Shown piece by piece: positions 1 through 10,700 of a stretch of DNA of 64,000 nucleotides (position 1 is the stretch's first letter; each line of letters begins with the position of its first letter). The translations under genes and the position numbers were made by a program. The stretch is from positions 496,001-560,000 of the forward strand of contig NZ_RWBG01000002.1 of the NCBI RefSeq assembly GCF_003944795.1. The letters run 5' to 3'. The DNA is from Mangrovimonas spongiae. Its GTDB lineage: Bacteria; Bacteroidota; Bacteroidia; Flavobacteriales; Flavobacteriaceae. The notes under the pieces were generated by a model. The model ran no database searches. It was not told the origin of the DNA and saw nothing but the letters and a program-made list of their open reading frames with translations.

Positions 1-173
1 AAAATATTTTCTTGTGGAATAAGTTGACTTAATCTATGAAATGTTTTCTGAATTAAAGTTTCGCCTGTTCCAAGCATATCATGAAATTGCTTAGGATAAT
101 CTTGTGTACTTACTGGCCAAAATCGTGATCCTACTCCACCTGCCATTAATATGGCATAATAATTTTTATTCAT
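1..173 (-). CDS. Mannose-1-phosphate guanylyltransferase, N-terminal fragment
   Basis: This gene starts at 173 and runs off the left edge of the window, so only about 57 residues are visible. The protein begins MNKNYYAILMAGGVGSRFWP, which holds the GGxGxRxWP nucleotide-binding signature of sugar nucleotidyltransferases; the W-P and the following YPKQF stretch are typical of GDP-mannose pyrophosphorylases. These make GDP-mannose from mannose-1-phosphate and GTP in the cytoplasm for glycans or exopolysaccharide. The start is one base from the stop of the SprT-like gene, so the two are probably co-transcribed with argS. The missing C-terminus prevents telling ManC from other members. Confidence 0.85.
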   Translation of the reverse strand, partial: MNKNYYAILMAGGVGSRFWPVSTQDYPKQFHDMLGTGETLIQKTFHRLSQLIPQENI

Positions 174-174
174 C

Positions 175-774
175 TTAAGAATTTATTAGTTCAACTTCTG
201 CATTGGGGTTAAAAAGATATAATCTTCCTGTTGTAACCTCAACACATTCATAACGCTTTACACGCTTGTTCCCTTTTTTAAAAACGCGACCATTATAAAG
301 TTTAAACGTGCTTCCAAAGGGTATTTCAAAGATATAGGTTTTATCATTAGGCTCGTCAAACTGTTTTAAAGCTAACGAAAGCGTAACATCGGTATCGCTT
401 GACGCTTTGGGATTTTTAAAATGCTTTGCTAGTAATGGTAATAGCTCAGCAGGGAAAATACTTGGATTTAAAAAAGGTAACATTAATTGTTTAAATGTTC
501 TCTTCCATTCAATGCCATGTGGTTTAATAGATTTTCCGTAATTCTTGAAGGCTTCAAAATGGGCAATTTCATGAATTAAGGTTATTAAAAACCGATAAGG
601 ATTAAGATTTCCATTTATGGTAATTTGATGCTTCCCATTTGGTAAACGCCTATAATCGCCATGTTTTGTTTTGCGTTCGCCTGTAACTTTTATCGTAAGA
701 TGTTCTTCGGTTAAAAGTTGACATACATGGTGAATGGCATTTTCTGGCAAGTGATTTTTTAAGGTATCATCCAT
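175..774 (-). CDS. SprT-like zinc metalloprotease domain protein
   Basis: The 199-residue product has HEIAH at about residues 68-72 and a further histidine near residue 86 in KPHGIEW, which fits the HExxH plus distal His zinc site of the SprT/Spartan family. No signal peptide is seen, so it should be cytoplasmic. The N-terminal half is the SprT fold; the C-terminal ~60 residues are basic and look like a small beta-rich nucleic-acid-binding tail, without an obvious four-cysteine zinc ribbon. Eukaryotic Spartan cleaves DNA-protein crosslinks, but the role of the bacterial proteins is not settled. It sits 15 bp downstream of argS and directly upstream of the guanylyltransferase, suggesting one transcript. 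Confidence 0.85.
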   Translation of the reverse strand: MDDTLKNHLPENAIHHVCQLLTEEHLTIKVTGERKTKHGDYRRLPNGKHQITINGNLNPYRFLITLIHEIAHFEAFKNYGKSIKPHGIEWKRTFKQLMLPFLNPSIFPAELLPLLAKHFKNPKASSDTDVTLSLALKQFDEPNDKTYIFEIPFGSTFKLYNGRVFKKGNKRVKRYECVEVTTGRLYLFNPNAEVELINS

Positions 775-789
775 AAAAAAATAAAGAGG

Positions 790-2571
790 TTACATACGTT
801 CTGGCACTTGAATACCTAGTAATAAAAAGCCATTTTTAATAACCTGACTTACTGTTTTAGACAATTGTACTCTAAACACTTTTTCGACATCGGAATTGGC
901 TCCTAAAATAGATACATTTTGATAGAATGAATTAAATTCTTTTACCAAATCGTAAACATAATTGGCAATTATGGCTGGACTAAAATTATCGGCGGCCAGT
1001 TGAATGGTTTCAGGGAATAACTGAACTTGTTTTAAAAGCTCTTTTTCCTTCTCATGCAACACCATATTTTCTATTGAAGCTGATGTATCAATATCTTCTG
1101 CCTTTCTTAAAATGGACTGAATTCTAGCATAGGTATATTGAATAAAAGGCCCCGTATTTCCTTGAAAATCGATAGATTCCTTAGGATCGAATAGAATGCG
1201 TTTTTTAGGATCGACTTTTAAAATAAAATATTTTAATGCTCCTAATCCTATGGTATTATAAAGATCTTGCTTTTCGTCGTTGTTATAGCCATCTAATTTA
1301 CCTAGTTCTTGCGAAATGGTTTCTGCCGTATTGGCCATTTCAACAATTAAATCGTCGGCATCGACAACAGTTCCTTCTCTACTTTTCATTTTCCCCGTAG
1401 GTAAATCTACCATACCGTAGCTTAAATGATATAAGTTTTTTGCCCAATCGAAACCTAGTTTTTTCAAGATTAAGAACAATACTTTAAAGTGATAGTCTTG
1501 CTCGTTACCAACGGTATAAACCATACCACCAACGTCTGGGTAATCTTTTATACGTTGTATGGCTGTTCCTATATCTTGTGTTATATAAACGGCTGTTCCA
1601 TCGGCACGAAGTACTAATTTTTCATCGAGACCTTCGTTGGTTAAATCGCACCAAACAGACCCATCGTCTTTTTTATAAAACACACCTGTTTTTAAACCTT
1701 GATCTATAAATTCTTTTCCTAAAAGGTAGGTATTGCTCTCATAGTATAAACAATCAAAATCGACACCTAAGTTTTTATAGGTAATATCAAAGCCATCGTA
1801 AACCCAACCATTCATTTTTTCCCAAAGTGCTACGGTTTCTTCATCGCCAGCCTCCCATTTTCTAAGCATGTTTTGGGCTTCAATAAAAATTGGAGCTTGT
1901 TTTTTGGCATCATCCTCAGAAACACCTTCAGACATTAATTTCGCTATGTCTTTTTTATACTCTTGATCGAATTTCACGTAGTAATTCCCAACTAGTTTAT
2001 CACCTTTAAGTCCTGTAGATTCTGGTGTTTCACCATTTCCAAAACGTTTCCATGCCAACATACTTTTACAAATATGAATACCACGATCGTTAATAATTTG
2101 CGTTTTGTATACTTTTTTTCCTGAAGCTTTTAAAATTTCGGCAACACTATATCCTAAAAGATTGTTTCTTATATGACCTAAATGCAAAGGTTTGTTTGTA
2201 TTTGGCGAAGAGTATTCTACCATAACAGCCTTGTCACCTTCTTTAGACGTTTCAAATCCGTATTTAGATAGCTCTTTTATTTGGTTGAAAAAATTAATAT
2301 AAAAGCTATCGTTAATCTCAATATTTAAAAATCCTTTTACAACATTACAGGCTTTTACGTCTTCAACATGCTCAACTAAGTAATCTCCTATAGCTTCACC
2401 TATTTGAACAGGGTTTCCTTTAACCACTCGTAACATTGGAAAAACAACCACAGTAATATCTCCAACAAACTCTTTACGAGTTGCTTGAAACTCTACTGAA
2501 TCTAACTCCTTTTGATAGATTTTTTTAACTGCTTCTTTTACTTGATGAGATAACTCTTGCTGAAGGTTCAT
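790..2571 (-). CDS. argS: Arginine-tRNA ligase
   Basis: This 593-residue class I aminoacyl-tRNA synthetase charges tRNA-Arg with arginine in the cytosol. The order is an N-terminal additional domain (about 1-115), the Rossmann catalytic domain with the HIGH-type signature HLGH at residues 130-133, a KMSKS-like MKSREGT near residue 393, and an alpha-helical anticodon-binding DALR-type domain at the C-terminus ending near residue 593. Length and order are those of bacterial ArgRS. A TATCTTTG box 26 bp upstream of the start supports the chosen ATG. It is the first gene of a likely operon with the SprT-like protein and the guanylyltransferase. Confidence 0.97.
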   Translation of the reverse strand: MNLQQELSHQVKEAVKKIYQKELDSVEFQATRKEFVGDITVVVFPMLRVVKGNPVQIGEAIGDYLVEHVEDVKACNVVKGFLNIEINDSFYINFFNQIKELSKYGFETSKEGDKAVMVEYSSPNTNKPLHLGHIRNNLLGYSVAEILKASGKKVYKTQIINDRGIHICKSMLAWKRFGNGETPESTGLKGDKLVGNYYVKFDQEYKKDIAKLMSEGVSEDDAKKQAPIFIEAQNMLRKWEAGDEETVALWEKMNGWVYDGFDITYKNLGVDFDCLYYESNTYLLGKEFIDQGLKTGVFYKKDDGSVWCDLTNEGLDEKLVLRADGTAVYITQDIGTAIQRIKDYPDVGGMVYTVGNEQDYHFKVLFLILKKLGFDWAKNLYHLSYGMVDLPTGKMKSREGTVVDADDLIVEMANTAETISQELGKLDGYNNDEKQDLYNTIGLGALKYFILKVDPKKRILFDPKESIDFQGNTGPFIQYTYARIQSILRKAEDIDTSASIENMVLHEKEKELLKQVQLFPETIQLAADNFSPAIIANYVYDLVKEFNSFYQNVSILGANSDVEKVFRVQLSKTVSQVIKNGFLLLGIQVPERM

Positions 2572-2596
2572 AAGAAAACGTACTTTTTTAAGTATG

Positions 2597-2604
2597 CAAA
2601 GATA
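2597..2604 (-). promoter_or_regulatory. Promoter -7 box of argS
   Basis: On the minus strand the sequence reads TATCTTTG, a full match to the Bacteroidota -7 consensus TAnnTTTG. A TTT trinucleotide about 20 bp upstream may serve as the -33 element. Transcription would start roughly 20 nt before the argS ATG. Confidence 0.6.
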
Positions 2605-2973
2605 CGTTTTATCACGTTTTTTGGAAACATACAGGAATCTTATTTAAAGTGATAATTTTACCCAAAACCTTTTATCGATAAAATTGGCTCTTTTTCTGTG
2701 TTTTTTACCGTTCATCGAATAGCCTTTTTGTCAAAAAAATCAAGATAACCTTTCGTCTAATTTTTTCGCAATAAAACGCAAAAATTAGTTTTTAAGAGGT
2801 GATTTTACAATTTTTGTTACTGTAAAAGCTATTAATTATTAAGTCCCTAAAATAGATAATGGACTTTCTAAAACTAACTAACACATTTTACCTAGGTAAA
2901 TAAAGAATTAATCCGCTTCTCCATCCCTCTACAAGAAGACAGGAATTATGTGCCTTTGGTGTGTAACTATTGT
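2605..2973. other. Divergent intergenic region with one AT-rich hairpin
   Basis: This stretch separates argS (minus) from the sensor kinase (plus). No ORF of note and no RNA gene was recognised. It holds a perfect 9-bp inverted repeat, CTAATTTTT at 2757-2765 and AAAAATTAG at 2780-2788, followed on the plus strand by TTTTT, so it looks like a weak terminator although no plus-strand gene lies upstream. No clear TAnnTTTG box was found for the sensor kinase. Confidence 0.5.
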
Positions 2974-5076
2974 ATGAAGAAGCTAATAACCGTATTTGCT
3001 TTGTGTTATCTTTTTTTTGGTTATTCTCAAACCCAGAAACAGGATAGTCTTACTGTACAATTAGCTTTTCAAAATCCAGATACCTTAAAAGTTAACACCT
3101 CTATCGAACTTATTAAGGTATTATACGAACTAAAAGACTATAATAAAGCTCTAAAATTTATTTCGGAAAGTGAAAAACTGTCTAATAAATTAGGCTACAA
3201 TCTAGGTGTTGCTAAAATAAATTACTACAAAGCACTTATTTACACCAAAAAGAGAGATTATTTAAATGCTATGGATTATTATAATAAATCTAAAAGCATT
3301 TATGTTTCCTTAAAAGACACCTTATGTATTGCGCAAATTAATAATAACATTGGTTTAATAGAAATAGAAAGAGGCCATTACAATAAAGGGTTGCAATACT
3401 CCCTTTCTGCTATAAAAGAGTTTGAAAAAAGACATCTTATTAACGATTTACACTTAGCCTACAACAATTTAGCCAAGGCTTATTATAGTGTTAACAACTA
3501 TGATAAAGCCATTGAGTTTTATTCAAAAGCATTAAACATAGAACAACAAAAAGGACTCTCTGGAGAAATTAATACGCTGTTAAGACTCGCCGAATTATAC
3601 TCAAAAGAAAGAGAGTATAGAAAATCTATTGAATATTACGAAAAAGGATTAAACTCTAATGCGCTAACCGATTCTCTAAAAGGTGAAATTTACCCTAAAC
3701 TTGGTGGCGAGTACCTACAGTTTAATGATTATGACAAGTCATCTGAATATTTATTAAAAGGATTAAAACTAAATCGCAACCTTAATAATAAAAATGGCTT
3801 ATTAATCACCTTAAATAATTTAGGAAAACTAAACCTTAAGCGTAATTATTTACGCTACGCCGAAGGGCAATTAATAGAAGCTAAAGACATTGCTATAACT
3901 GTAGATAATAAAGAGGAGCAGCTTAGAAACTTTAAGCTTTTAAAAGCTTTAGATTCTACCAACAAAAATTTTGACAGAGCCTTTGTTTGGCAACGTGAAT
4001 TCTATCAATTAAAAAATAAACTAAACAAACAAACCCCGACACAACAAGCCATTACACAACAAGAAGACACTGTTGTTTCGGATTTATTTGAAACCGATAA
4101 CACTACAATAGTTCCAGAAACCACGAGTAGCAATACTTTAGATGCTCATAAAGAAGAAAGCAACCGATTTAAATTAATTCTTTATGCTTTACTAGCCGCA
4201 TTAGTTATTGTTTCTACCTTTTTAGTGTTAATTTATTTAAAACGTAATAGCCGAATAAAGTATACTAGAGCATTAGAAAACAAAAACAAGAAAATCGAGC
4301 TGCAAAATGAAGCTATTCTTGAACAAGCTAATCACCTTGAAGAAATAAATAAAGTAAAAGACAAGCTATTTTCTATTGTATCGCACGATTTAAAAGATTC
4401 GTTAACCTCTATTAAAGGCTTTATAGATTTATTAAAAGATGGCTCTGTAACTCATGAAGAATTTCAGTCGTTAATTCCAGAATTAAGCGAAAATGCCAAC
4501 AATGCCTCCTTGCTTTTATTTAACCTTTTAAATTGGTCTAAATCACAAATGCAAGCGCTTGAACCTAACCCTAGTCTTTTTGATATTCAAGAAGTTTTTG
4601 AAGAAAAAGTGCACTTATTAGAACACAAATTAGAAAAGAAAAGCATCCGACTTCAAGATAAAACTTTAAAAGATTTTGTTTACGCCGATAGAAGTATGGT
4701 TGAGATTATTATTCAAAACCTCCTTACAAATGCTATAAAATTTAGCAAAGCTGGTGATATTATAACCATTTCTAATCATATTAGCGATGGCAAATCAATT
4801 ATTAGTATTTCTGATACTGGCGTTGGTATTTCTAAAGAAAATCAAGACAAATTATTTAAAAACACGTCTTTTACAACTATTGGCACTCAAAATGAAAAAG
4901 GTACTGGGTTAGGTCTTACTATTTGTAAGGATCTGGTTGAACTTAATCATGGTAAAATATGGGTTGAAAGTGATTTAAATATAGGAAGTACGTTTTATAT
5001 TGAACTTCCTAAAAGTAAACCCGAAAATGGCAACGGTAATACAGAAAATTTAGCCTCTATGGTTTCTGCCAATTAA
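2974..5076 (+). CDS. TPR-containing sensor histidine kinase
   Basis: The 700-residue protein begins MKKLITVFALCYLFFGYSQ, a signal peptide; a GTG 24 bp upstream is in frame but would place eight residues before it, so the ATG at 2974 is preferred. About residues 30-390 are tetratricopeptide repeats predicted to be periplasmic. A single membrane helix lies near 400-422, then a coiled coil, a HisKA domain with the phosphoacceptor His in FSIVSHDLKDS near residue 471, and an HATPase_c domain with the N box (LLTNAIKF) and G boxes (DTGVGIS, GTGLGL). It should autophosphorylate and pass phosphate to a response regulator, but none is adjacent. Its stop overlaps the convergent ctlX by 4 bp. The ligand is unknown. 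Confidence 0.92.
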   Translation: MKKLITVFALCYLFFGYSQTQKQDSLTVQLAFQNPDTLKVNTSIELIKVLYELKDYNKALKFISESEKLSNKLGYNLGVAKINYYKALIYTKKRDYLNAMDYYNKSKSIYVSLKDTLCIAQINNNIGLIEIERGHYNKGLQYSLSAIKEFEKRHLINDLHLAYNNLAKAYYSVNNYDKAIEFYSKALNIEQQKGLSGEINTLLRLAELYSKEREYRKSIEYYEKGLNSNALTDSLKGEIYPKLGGEYLQFNDYDKSSEYLLKGLKLNRNLNNKNGLLITLNNLGKLNLKRNYLRYAEGQLIEAKDIAITVDNKEEQLRNFKLLKALDSTNKNFDRAFVWQREFYQLKNKLNKQTPTQQAITQQEDTVVSDLFETDNTTIVPETTSSNTLDAHKEESNRFKLILYALLAALVIVSTFLVLIYLKRNSRIKYTRALENKNKKIELQNEAILEQANHLEEINKVKDKLFSIVSHDLKDSLTSIKGFIDLLKDGSVTHEEFQSLIPELSENANNASLLLFNLLNWSKSQMQALEPNPSLFDIQEVFEEKVHLLEHKLEKKSIRLQDKTLKDFVYADRSMVEIIIQNLLTNAIKFSKAGDIITISNHISDGKSIISISDTGVGISKENQDKLFKNTSFTTIGTQNEKGTGLGLTICKDLVELNHGKIWVESDLNIGSTFYIELPKSKPENGNGNTENLASMVSAN

Positions 5077-6008
5077 GCTTTAGGCAAAAACACTTCTGCC
5101 ATCATACATCTTGCACTTCCGCCACCACAAGCCTCAATTGTATCTAATGAACTTGAAAGTATCTCGCAGTGGGTTTCTATTTTTGATATTTGCTCTTGAT
5201 TTAAAACCTGATACGCTGCCTGACTCATCACTAAAAAACGCTTGTTATTTTCGCCTTTTACTTGAAGCATGTTACCTGCAAAACTATTAACCTGATCTTC
5301 GGTAATAGCTATAATTTCTTTACCGTCGGATGTTAAATGTTCAATAACATTCTTGCGTTCTTTTTTATCATCTATGCTATCTAAACAAATTACAGCAAAG
5401 GTTTCGGCTAAACACATCATAACATTGGTATGGTAAATGGCTTTGCGTTCGCCTTTTACGGTTTGATTAGCATGAAAGACTACTGGTGTAAATTCAAAGT
5501 CTTCACAAAACTCAATAAATAAACTTTCATCTGCTCTTGGAGACAATGCACAATACGCTTTTCTGTTTACACGATCTAACAATAAACTCCCAGTACCTTC
5601 AAGAAAAACATCTTCTTCTTCCGCACTAGTATAATCAACAATATCTTTTATAATAAAACCTTTATCTTCTAGTTGTATTAAAACATCTTCACGACGCTCT
5701 AACCTTCGGTTTTCGGCAAACATAGGATATAAGGCTACAGTTCCGTTTTCATGAAATGAAATCCAATTATTTGGAAAAATAGAATCTGGCGTATCAAATT
5801 CTGTCGTGTCATTTACTACTACAACATTCACACCAACGTTTTGTAGTTTTTCAACATAACTATCAAATTCTTGTTGCGCTTTTGCATTAACTGTTTCTGG
5901 CAATAACGTATCTAAAACCTTTTGATAATAATTATTAACAGCTGTTTGCTCGTTCATCCTAAAGTTTATAGGACGAATCATTAATATGGTGTTTGTAGTT
6001 TGTTGCAT
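5073..6008 (-). CDS. ctlX: CtlX-type citrulline hydrolase / amidinotransferase-fold protein
   Basis: The 311-residue product has the pentein-fold layout of the dimethylarginine hydrolase, arginine deiminase and CtlX group. It opens with MIRPxxFRxNEQT, typical of the CtlX subfamily, and ends with GGGSARCMMAE, where Cys301 fits the catalytic nucleophile; a conserved HTN near residue 195 fits the catalytic His. There is no signal peptide. By family it should act on citrulline or a related guanidino or ureido substrate; the exact substrate is inferred. Its 3' end overlaps the sensor kinase by 4 bp, and it has its own promoter just upstream. A general amidinotransferase label is the alternative. 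Confidence 0.82.
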   Translation of the reverse strand: MQQTTNTILMIRPINFRMNEQTAVNNYYQKVLDTLLPETVNAKAQQEFDSYVEKLQNVGVNVVVVNDTTEFDTPDSIFPNNWISFHENGTVALYPMFAENRRLERREDVLIQLEDKGFIIKDIVDYTSAEEEDVFLEGTGSLLLDRVNRKAYCALSPRADESLFIEFCEDFEFTPVVFHANQTVKGERKAIYHTNVMMCLAETFAVICLDSIDDKKERKNVIEHLTSDGKEIIAITEDQVNSFAGNMLQVKGENNKRFLVMSQAAYQVLNQEQISKIETHCEILSSSLDTIEACGGGSARCMMAEVFLPKA

Positions 6009-6028
6009 GGGTCGTTTATTTTATGCCG

Positions 6029-6058
6029 CAAAATTATTTATTTTCAGCTTAAGAACAA
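6029..6058 (-). promoter_or_regulatory. Promoter of ctlX
   Basis: On the minus strand TTG (6058-6056), 19 bp, then TAATTTTG (6036-6029): a full Bacteroidota-type promoter inside the 52-bp gap between the dehydrogenase stop and the ctlX start. It indicates that ctlX is transcribed separately from the upstream genes. Confidence 0.75.
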
Positions 6059-6060
6059 GC

Positions 6061-6741
6061 TTATGGTGTAGAATTAGATACTTGAAGCATTTTTCCATTG
6101 TAATATGTATTCCCAGTTAAAGAAAAATCGGCAATATAGCTGGCCATTTCTTTAGCTGTTGTTGGGGCTTTATAACCTGGAAAAGCTTCTTCTAGCATTT
6201 CGGTTTGCACAGCACCTAACGCTAAAACGTTAAACGATGGGCCTTGTTCTTTATATTCTTCGGCAAGTAATTCGGTTAGCGTTATTACGGCACCTTTACT
6301 AGAACTATATGCTGCTAATCCTGGAAATTTCATGCTTCCTTGAACGCCTCCCATAGAGCTAATAGTCACTACGTGGCTTGTTTTAGACATAAAAGGCAAT
6401 ACTGTTCGTATCATTTCTGAAACTCCAAAAACGTTTGTTTTGTAAACTTGCTCGAAATCGGTTATTGTAGTTTCTAAAAATGGTTTATTTAAAATAGCAC
6501 CTGCATTGTTTATTAAAACATCTACTTGCTTCCAGTTTGTCTCAATAAAGTCAGCAACTTTTTTATAATCATCTTCCTGATTTAAATCGAAAGAAAATGT
6601 TGTTACATTATCTAAACTCAAGTTGGTAACAGGCACTTCATTCCTTGAAAGCGCTAATACATTATGACCTTGATTAGCCAATAGTTTTACTAATTCTAAA
6701 CCAATCCCTCTACTTGTTCCAGTTACAATAATATGTTTCAT
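6061..6741 (-). CDS. Short-chain dehydrogenase/reductase
   Basis: A cytoplasmic NAD(P)-dependent oxidoreductase of about 226 residues (starting MKHIIVTG). It shows the classical SDR landmarks: TGTSRGIG cofactor loop at the N-terminus, NNAG in the middle, a catalytic Ser in TISSM, and YSSSK giving the Tyr and Lys of the active site. An in-frame ATG 15 bp upstream (6756) would overlap the M28 peptidase gene by 8 bp; either start is possible. The substrate cannot be told. It follows the M28 peptidase closely, so the two are likely co-transcribed. Confidence 0.88.
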   Translation of the reverse strand: MKHIIVTGTSRGIGLELVKLLANQGHNVLALSRNEVPVTNLSLDNVTTFSFDLNQEDDYKKVADFIETNWKQVDVLINNAGAILNKPFLETTITDFEQVYKTNVFGVSEMIRTVLPFMSKTSHVVTISSMGGVQGSMKFPGLAAYSSSKGAVITLTELLAEEYKEQGPSFNVLALGAVQTEMLEEAFPGYKAPTTAKEMASYIADFSLTGNTYYNGKMLQVSNSTP

Positions 6742-6748
6742 ATTGTGG

Positions 6749-7693
6749 TTATTCATACATTTTTATTTCTTGTGTTGGTGTGTTGCTCATTGCTTCTATT
6801 GTAGGAATTGTAGCATTTACTAAGCCTGCCATAAAAGAGAAGTCTAACAATTCCACCTCATCACCAACTTGATGGTAATGATCAAAATTAGTTAAATCGC
6901 AAGATGATAACGTATGACTTGGCACTTTAAAGGCTTTATAAAACGCATAGTTATCCGATCTCATAAACAAGTTATATTTTTTAGATACATCAGATGCTCC
7001 AATTAAATCTTTTTTAGCATAACTATTCATCTTTTCTCCCATATTAGATAACTCGTATCCTGTTAAAAAAGCTTGATGCTTTGTATCTATCAAGGGAACA
7101 CCTATCATTTCAAAATTTACCACAGTATAAATATTAGCATCGCTTTCTTTTAAACGCTCTGCTAAATGCTTAGAGCCTTCTAACCCTAATTCTTCTGCCG
7201 AAAATAATGCAAACATAATACTGCGTCTGTTACTTTTTACTTTAGAAAAATACTTTGCCATAGCTATCACAGCACTTGTTCCTGTTGCATTATCGTTTGC
7301 GCCATTGGCAATAGAATCGTTTCCTACTTTTTTTCCAAACCCAATATGATCATAATGTGCTCCTAGAATAATAATTTCGTCTTTTAGCTTTTTATCTGTG
7401 CCTTCTATAAAGCCTATCACATTAAATGCTTGCTTTCCTTTTACGGTGAACGAGTCGCGATACGTTTTGTAGTAAGGCTTTACATTAAACGCTTTAAACT
7501 TATTTTCTATAAACGCTGCAGCTTTGTCTATTCCTTCGGTTCCTGTATTACGCCCTTTAATTTCATCTGATGATAAATAAGATACCATTTTTTTGAGTTC
7601 ATTACTTGTTACAGAAGGTTTTTCAACTTGACCATTTGTTTTGTTACAACTTAAAAGCGCTAAGGACATTAATACTAAAAATAGATGCTTCAT
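6749..7693 (-). CDS. M28 family zinc aminopeptidase, lipoprotein
   Basis: The 314-residue product starts with a lipoprotein signal peptide whose lipobox LLSC puts the acylated Cys at residue 16. The M28 zinc peptidase core follows: GAHYDHIG, GANDNATG, EELGLEGS, NFEMIG and a C-terminal FDHYHQVGD, which together supply the metal ligands and the catalytic Glu. It should cleave peptides in the periplasm or on the outer membrane. Its start lies only 28 bp past the terminator of the upstream fusion gene. A related box TATATTCG (one mismatch to TAnnTTTG) is present in that gap. Confidence 0.9.
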   Translation of the reverse strand: MKHLFLVLMSLALLSCNKTNGQVEKPSVTSNELKKMVSYLSSDEIKGRNTGTEGIDKAAAFIENKFKAFNVKPYYKTYRDSFTVKGKQAFNVIGFIEGTDKKLKDEIIILGAHYDHIGFGKKVGNDSIANGANDNATGTSAVIAMAKYFSKVKSNRRSIMFALFSAEELGLEGSKHLAERLKESDANIYTVVNFEMIGVPLIDTKHQAFLTGYELSNMGEKMNSYAKKDLIGASDVSKKYNLFMRSDNYAFYKAFKVPSHTLSSCDLTNFDHYHQVGDEVELLDFSFMAGLVNATIPTIEAMSNTPTQEIKMYE

Positions 7694-7721
7694 GAGAAAT
7701 TTTTATGATTTTTTCGAATAT

Positions 7722-7751
7722 AAAAAAATCCTGCATGGATACAGGATTTTT
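7722..7751 (-). terminator. Terminator of the VCBS-haloperoxidase gene
   Basis: AAAAATCCTG (7724-7733) pairs with CAGGATTTTT (7742-7751) around an 8-nt loop. Read on the minus strand a run of seven T follows. It lies 27 bp after the stop of the 1344-residue gene. Confidence 0.85.
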
Positions 7752-7777
7752 AACAGCTATTTTAAACACGAATATTA

Positions 7778-10700
7778 TCAATTTTTGACAATAATTTTTT
7801 CAGAATAGCCATTCCAACTCAGTATATAAATGCCTTCTGAAGTAGATTGAGGAATTCTTATTCTAACAGTATCATTTTGATATCCGTCGTTCATTTTCTC
7901 AATATTTATTTGTCTCCCACTTAAATCATAAAGCACATAAGTATCTTTTAGATTAGCATGAGTAATATGTATTACATTTCCAGAAACTACTGGATTAGGA
8001 TATAAATTTGAATTTAACACATACTCATCAAGACCTAGAGAGCCGTAAAAATAAGGAATGGCAAAATTATAAGCTTCAATACCAATTTCCTCTCCCATAA
8101 AACGTCCTGGAATATCATCTGATGGCGGATGAATTCCTCCCCAAATACGCGATAAACTACATTGATCTGACGCATCTCTATAGGTTGCCCATTGTAAAAT
8201 CACATCAGTAGAAGGACCTTCTTCAAAAACTAAGAATTCATTTTTTCTAGCCACAAACTCTCCCATACCTCCAGGGAAATATTCATCGCCAGTTACTAAA
8301 GTCATTACTTCTGCTGCTGCTCTAGAAAAGGTAGAATGCCCAGAAACATATCCCGCAAAAGGAGGCGTTACAAATGAAGGTCTTTGATAAGGCCACCAAT
8401 TTTCAGCTAAAATCCAATCAACACCAGCTACATCTGTTTCTGTGTCATACACATAATCATGCCCTTTCCATGTATACAATTTAATTTTACCTACATGTTG
8501 ATTTGTAGCTCCTGCTAAAGGATCGCCTTCCTCTACAACCTCTATGTAATTAGGAATTAAAGGGATACCATCGGCATGATAATTACTTAATGTGTTGTCA
8601 CTACTTTGCCCTAAATTAGCCATATAACGAATAGCGGAAATAGGTCTTATATAGTCGTACCACCCCTTAACACTCCAAGCAGCAACTGCAGCATCGTGCA
8701 TTGCCCCTCCTAAAATAAAATAGGTTTTAACATCCCATTCTAAATCGGGTAAAATGTCGCCTTGGCCATTTAGTCTTTTCTCCAAGTCTGGGTGATCTGA
8801 CACATAATTTAGGAGTGTAAACCAATGCCCTGGAGGTGTTTCAGAATCTGGTCCATCGGCCCAAAACTCAGCAAGAACCCTTGTGTAATCTCCTCTAGGA
8901 ACTAATTGCTCTTCGTATGAAAGACCTGTACTAGGGTTAACAGCGTGGCCTTCGCCAGGGTCGCCTCCTTCTAATAAATCATAAAAGCTAGGATGTTGTA
9001 AATAGGTATTAGGTAAATCCTCTATATTTAATCCCCCAATAGAATTAGGCGATACATCCCAAAGCACTCCATCATTGGGGTCTAAATGAGAACTCCATAC
9101 TGACACCAAAGAAAATGCCCATTTGTAAGCATTATTTGATACTTCCTCTTCAGTTGCTCCTAAATACGGAGGATCTGATGGATCTTTAAACACAAAATAG
9201 GTGTTTCCATCTCTCGTGTAAGTTGTTTTATCTTCTTCTGATAAAGCAAAGGCATAAACATTACCCCATTCTGGGCTTAAAAAAGGTATATTGTCACCTT
9301 CTATTAAGTTACCACTTTGATCAATATAGGTTTGTAAGTTTAAAGACTGCCAGCGGTTAGGGTACTGAATTGTACTATTTTGAACCTCTGGTGCCAATGG
9401 TGGGTTAATTGATTCATAATACTCATTATCATACCCAGTACTCTCTCTCGCACCATCTATCAATCCATAATTAATGAGCATTTCGGCCACGTAATTCCCT
9501 AAAGCTACAGGATCACCCGATTGATAATCAGTTGATGTAATCGTTGCATCATATCCTAACTCTTCCATTAAATAATCAAACAAAGCTTGAGTTTGTTCTT
9601 GGTTTGGTGAGTTCTGAAACCTATGCGTTAATAGCCTATACATAGCGTAACTAATAGCTTTTCGCCTGGATTCATTTGTATCTTCTGATGAAGAAAATTC
9701 ATCTAACGAACTACTAAATCCATGAACTTCATTTCCTATAAAGTAGGGTGTAGCTTCATTATCATATATTGCCCAAATATCATACATAGCCACACTAGAA
9801 TGAAAGAGGTTTCTAGCATGTACAGTTGGTCTAGCAAAATCTTTTCTAATTGCTCCTAATAAAGCTTCATTCCAAAGTCGTGCTACAGATACGTCTTCAA
9901 ATGATTCGGAAAGACCTAAGTTTACACTTAATGTTTCTGTTTGTCCTGAACAATTAGCTCCCATTTCAGTAACACTAATTTCTCCTAACGGATTTAAGCC
10001 CCATTTAACTAAAATTTGAGAAGTTCCTTGACCTTCTAAAATTTCTCCTCCCTGTACTTCCCAATGAGCAGTTGATTCAGGGTCTATTGTGTATCCATAA
10101 ATTTCTTCACTTAAAAAATTCACATTTGTTGAACCTGATATTGTTCCTGATGTCAAATAAGTACAACTTCCATCACTTAACGTTGCATTAGGGTTATAAT
10201 TACACGACATAGGATCTGTACAGCCATAAACCTTAATACTAGGGTCTATATTTAAATTTGTTAAACCTTCACCTTCTACAGCCTTATAAAAACTATCTAT
10301 TTGAATATTTTGATCATACACTTCTAATAGCCCTGACGGCCATTTTATGGTTATTTCAAGAATATTTTCATCATTATTTAATCCAAAATGTAATGGTTTT
10401 ATACTTTGACTTAACATGCCTACGCCACTAAAGTATCTTTTAAGTGTTCTAGATTCTGTTGTTAAGGTAACTTCTGTCCCTATAGCACTTCTATTAGAAA
10501 TAGTCCCTTCTAATGATATTTGAAACCAATTATTACTTGAAGTAATCGAGTTTTCGAAATTAAGTATGGTATTTTCGTAAAAAAACGGATTTATGTCTGC
10601 ATTGGTTACGAATAGATCTAAATCGCCATCATTATCATAATCAAAATCCACAGGGTTTATTCCTTCAGACAAATCATAAAGTCCTGAGGAGTTAGTAACA

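Noticed and set aside
2950-2973. GTG start of the sensor kinase 24 bp upstream of the ATG
   Set aside because: It would put eight residues before a normal signal peptide starting MKKL.
6749-6756. 8-bp overlap of the dehydrogenase and M28 genes
   Set aside because: An internal ATG at 6741 removes the overlap and gives the usual SDR N-terminus.
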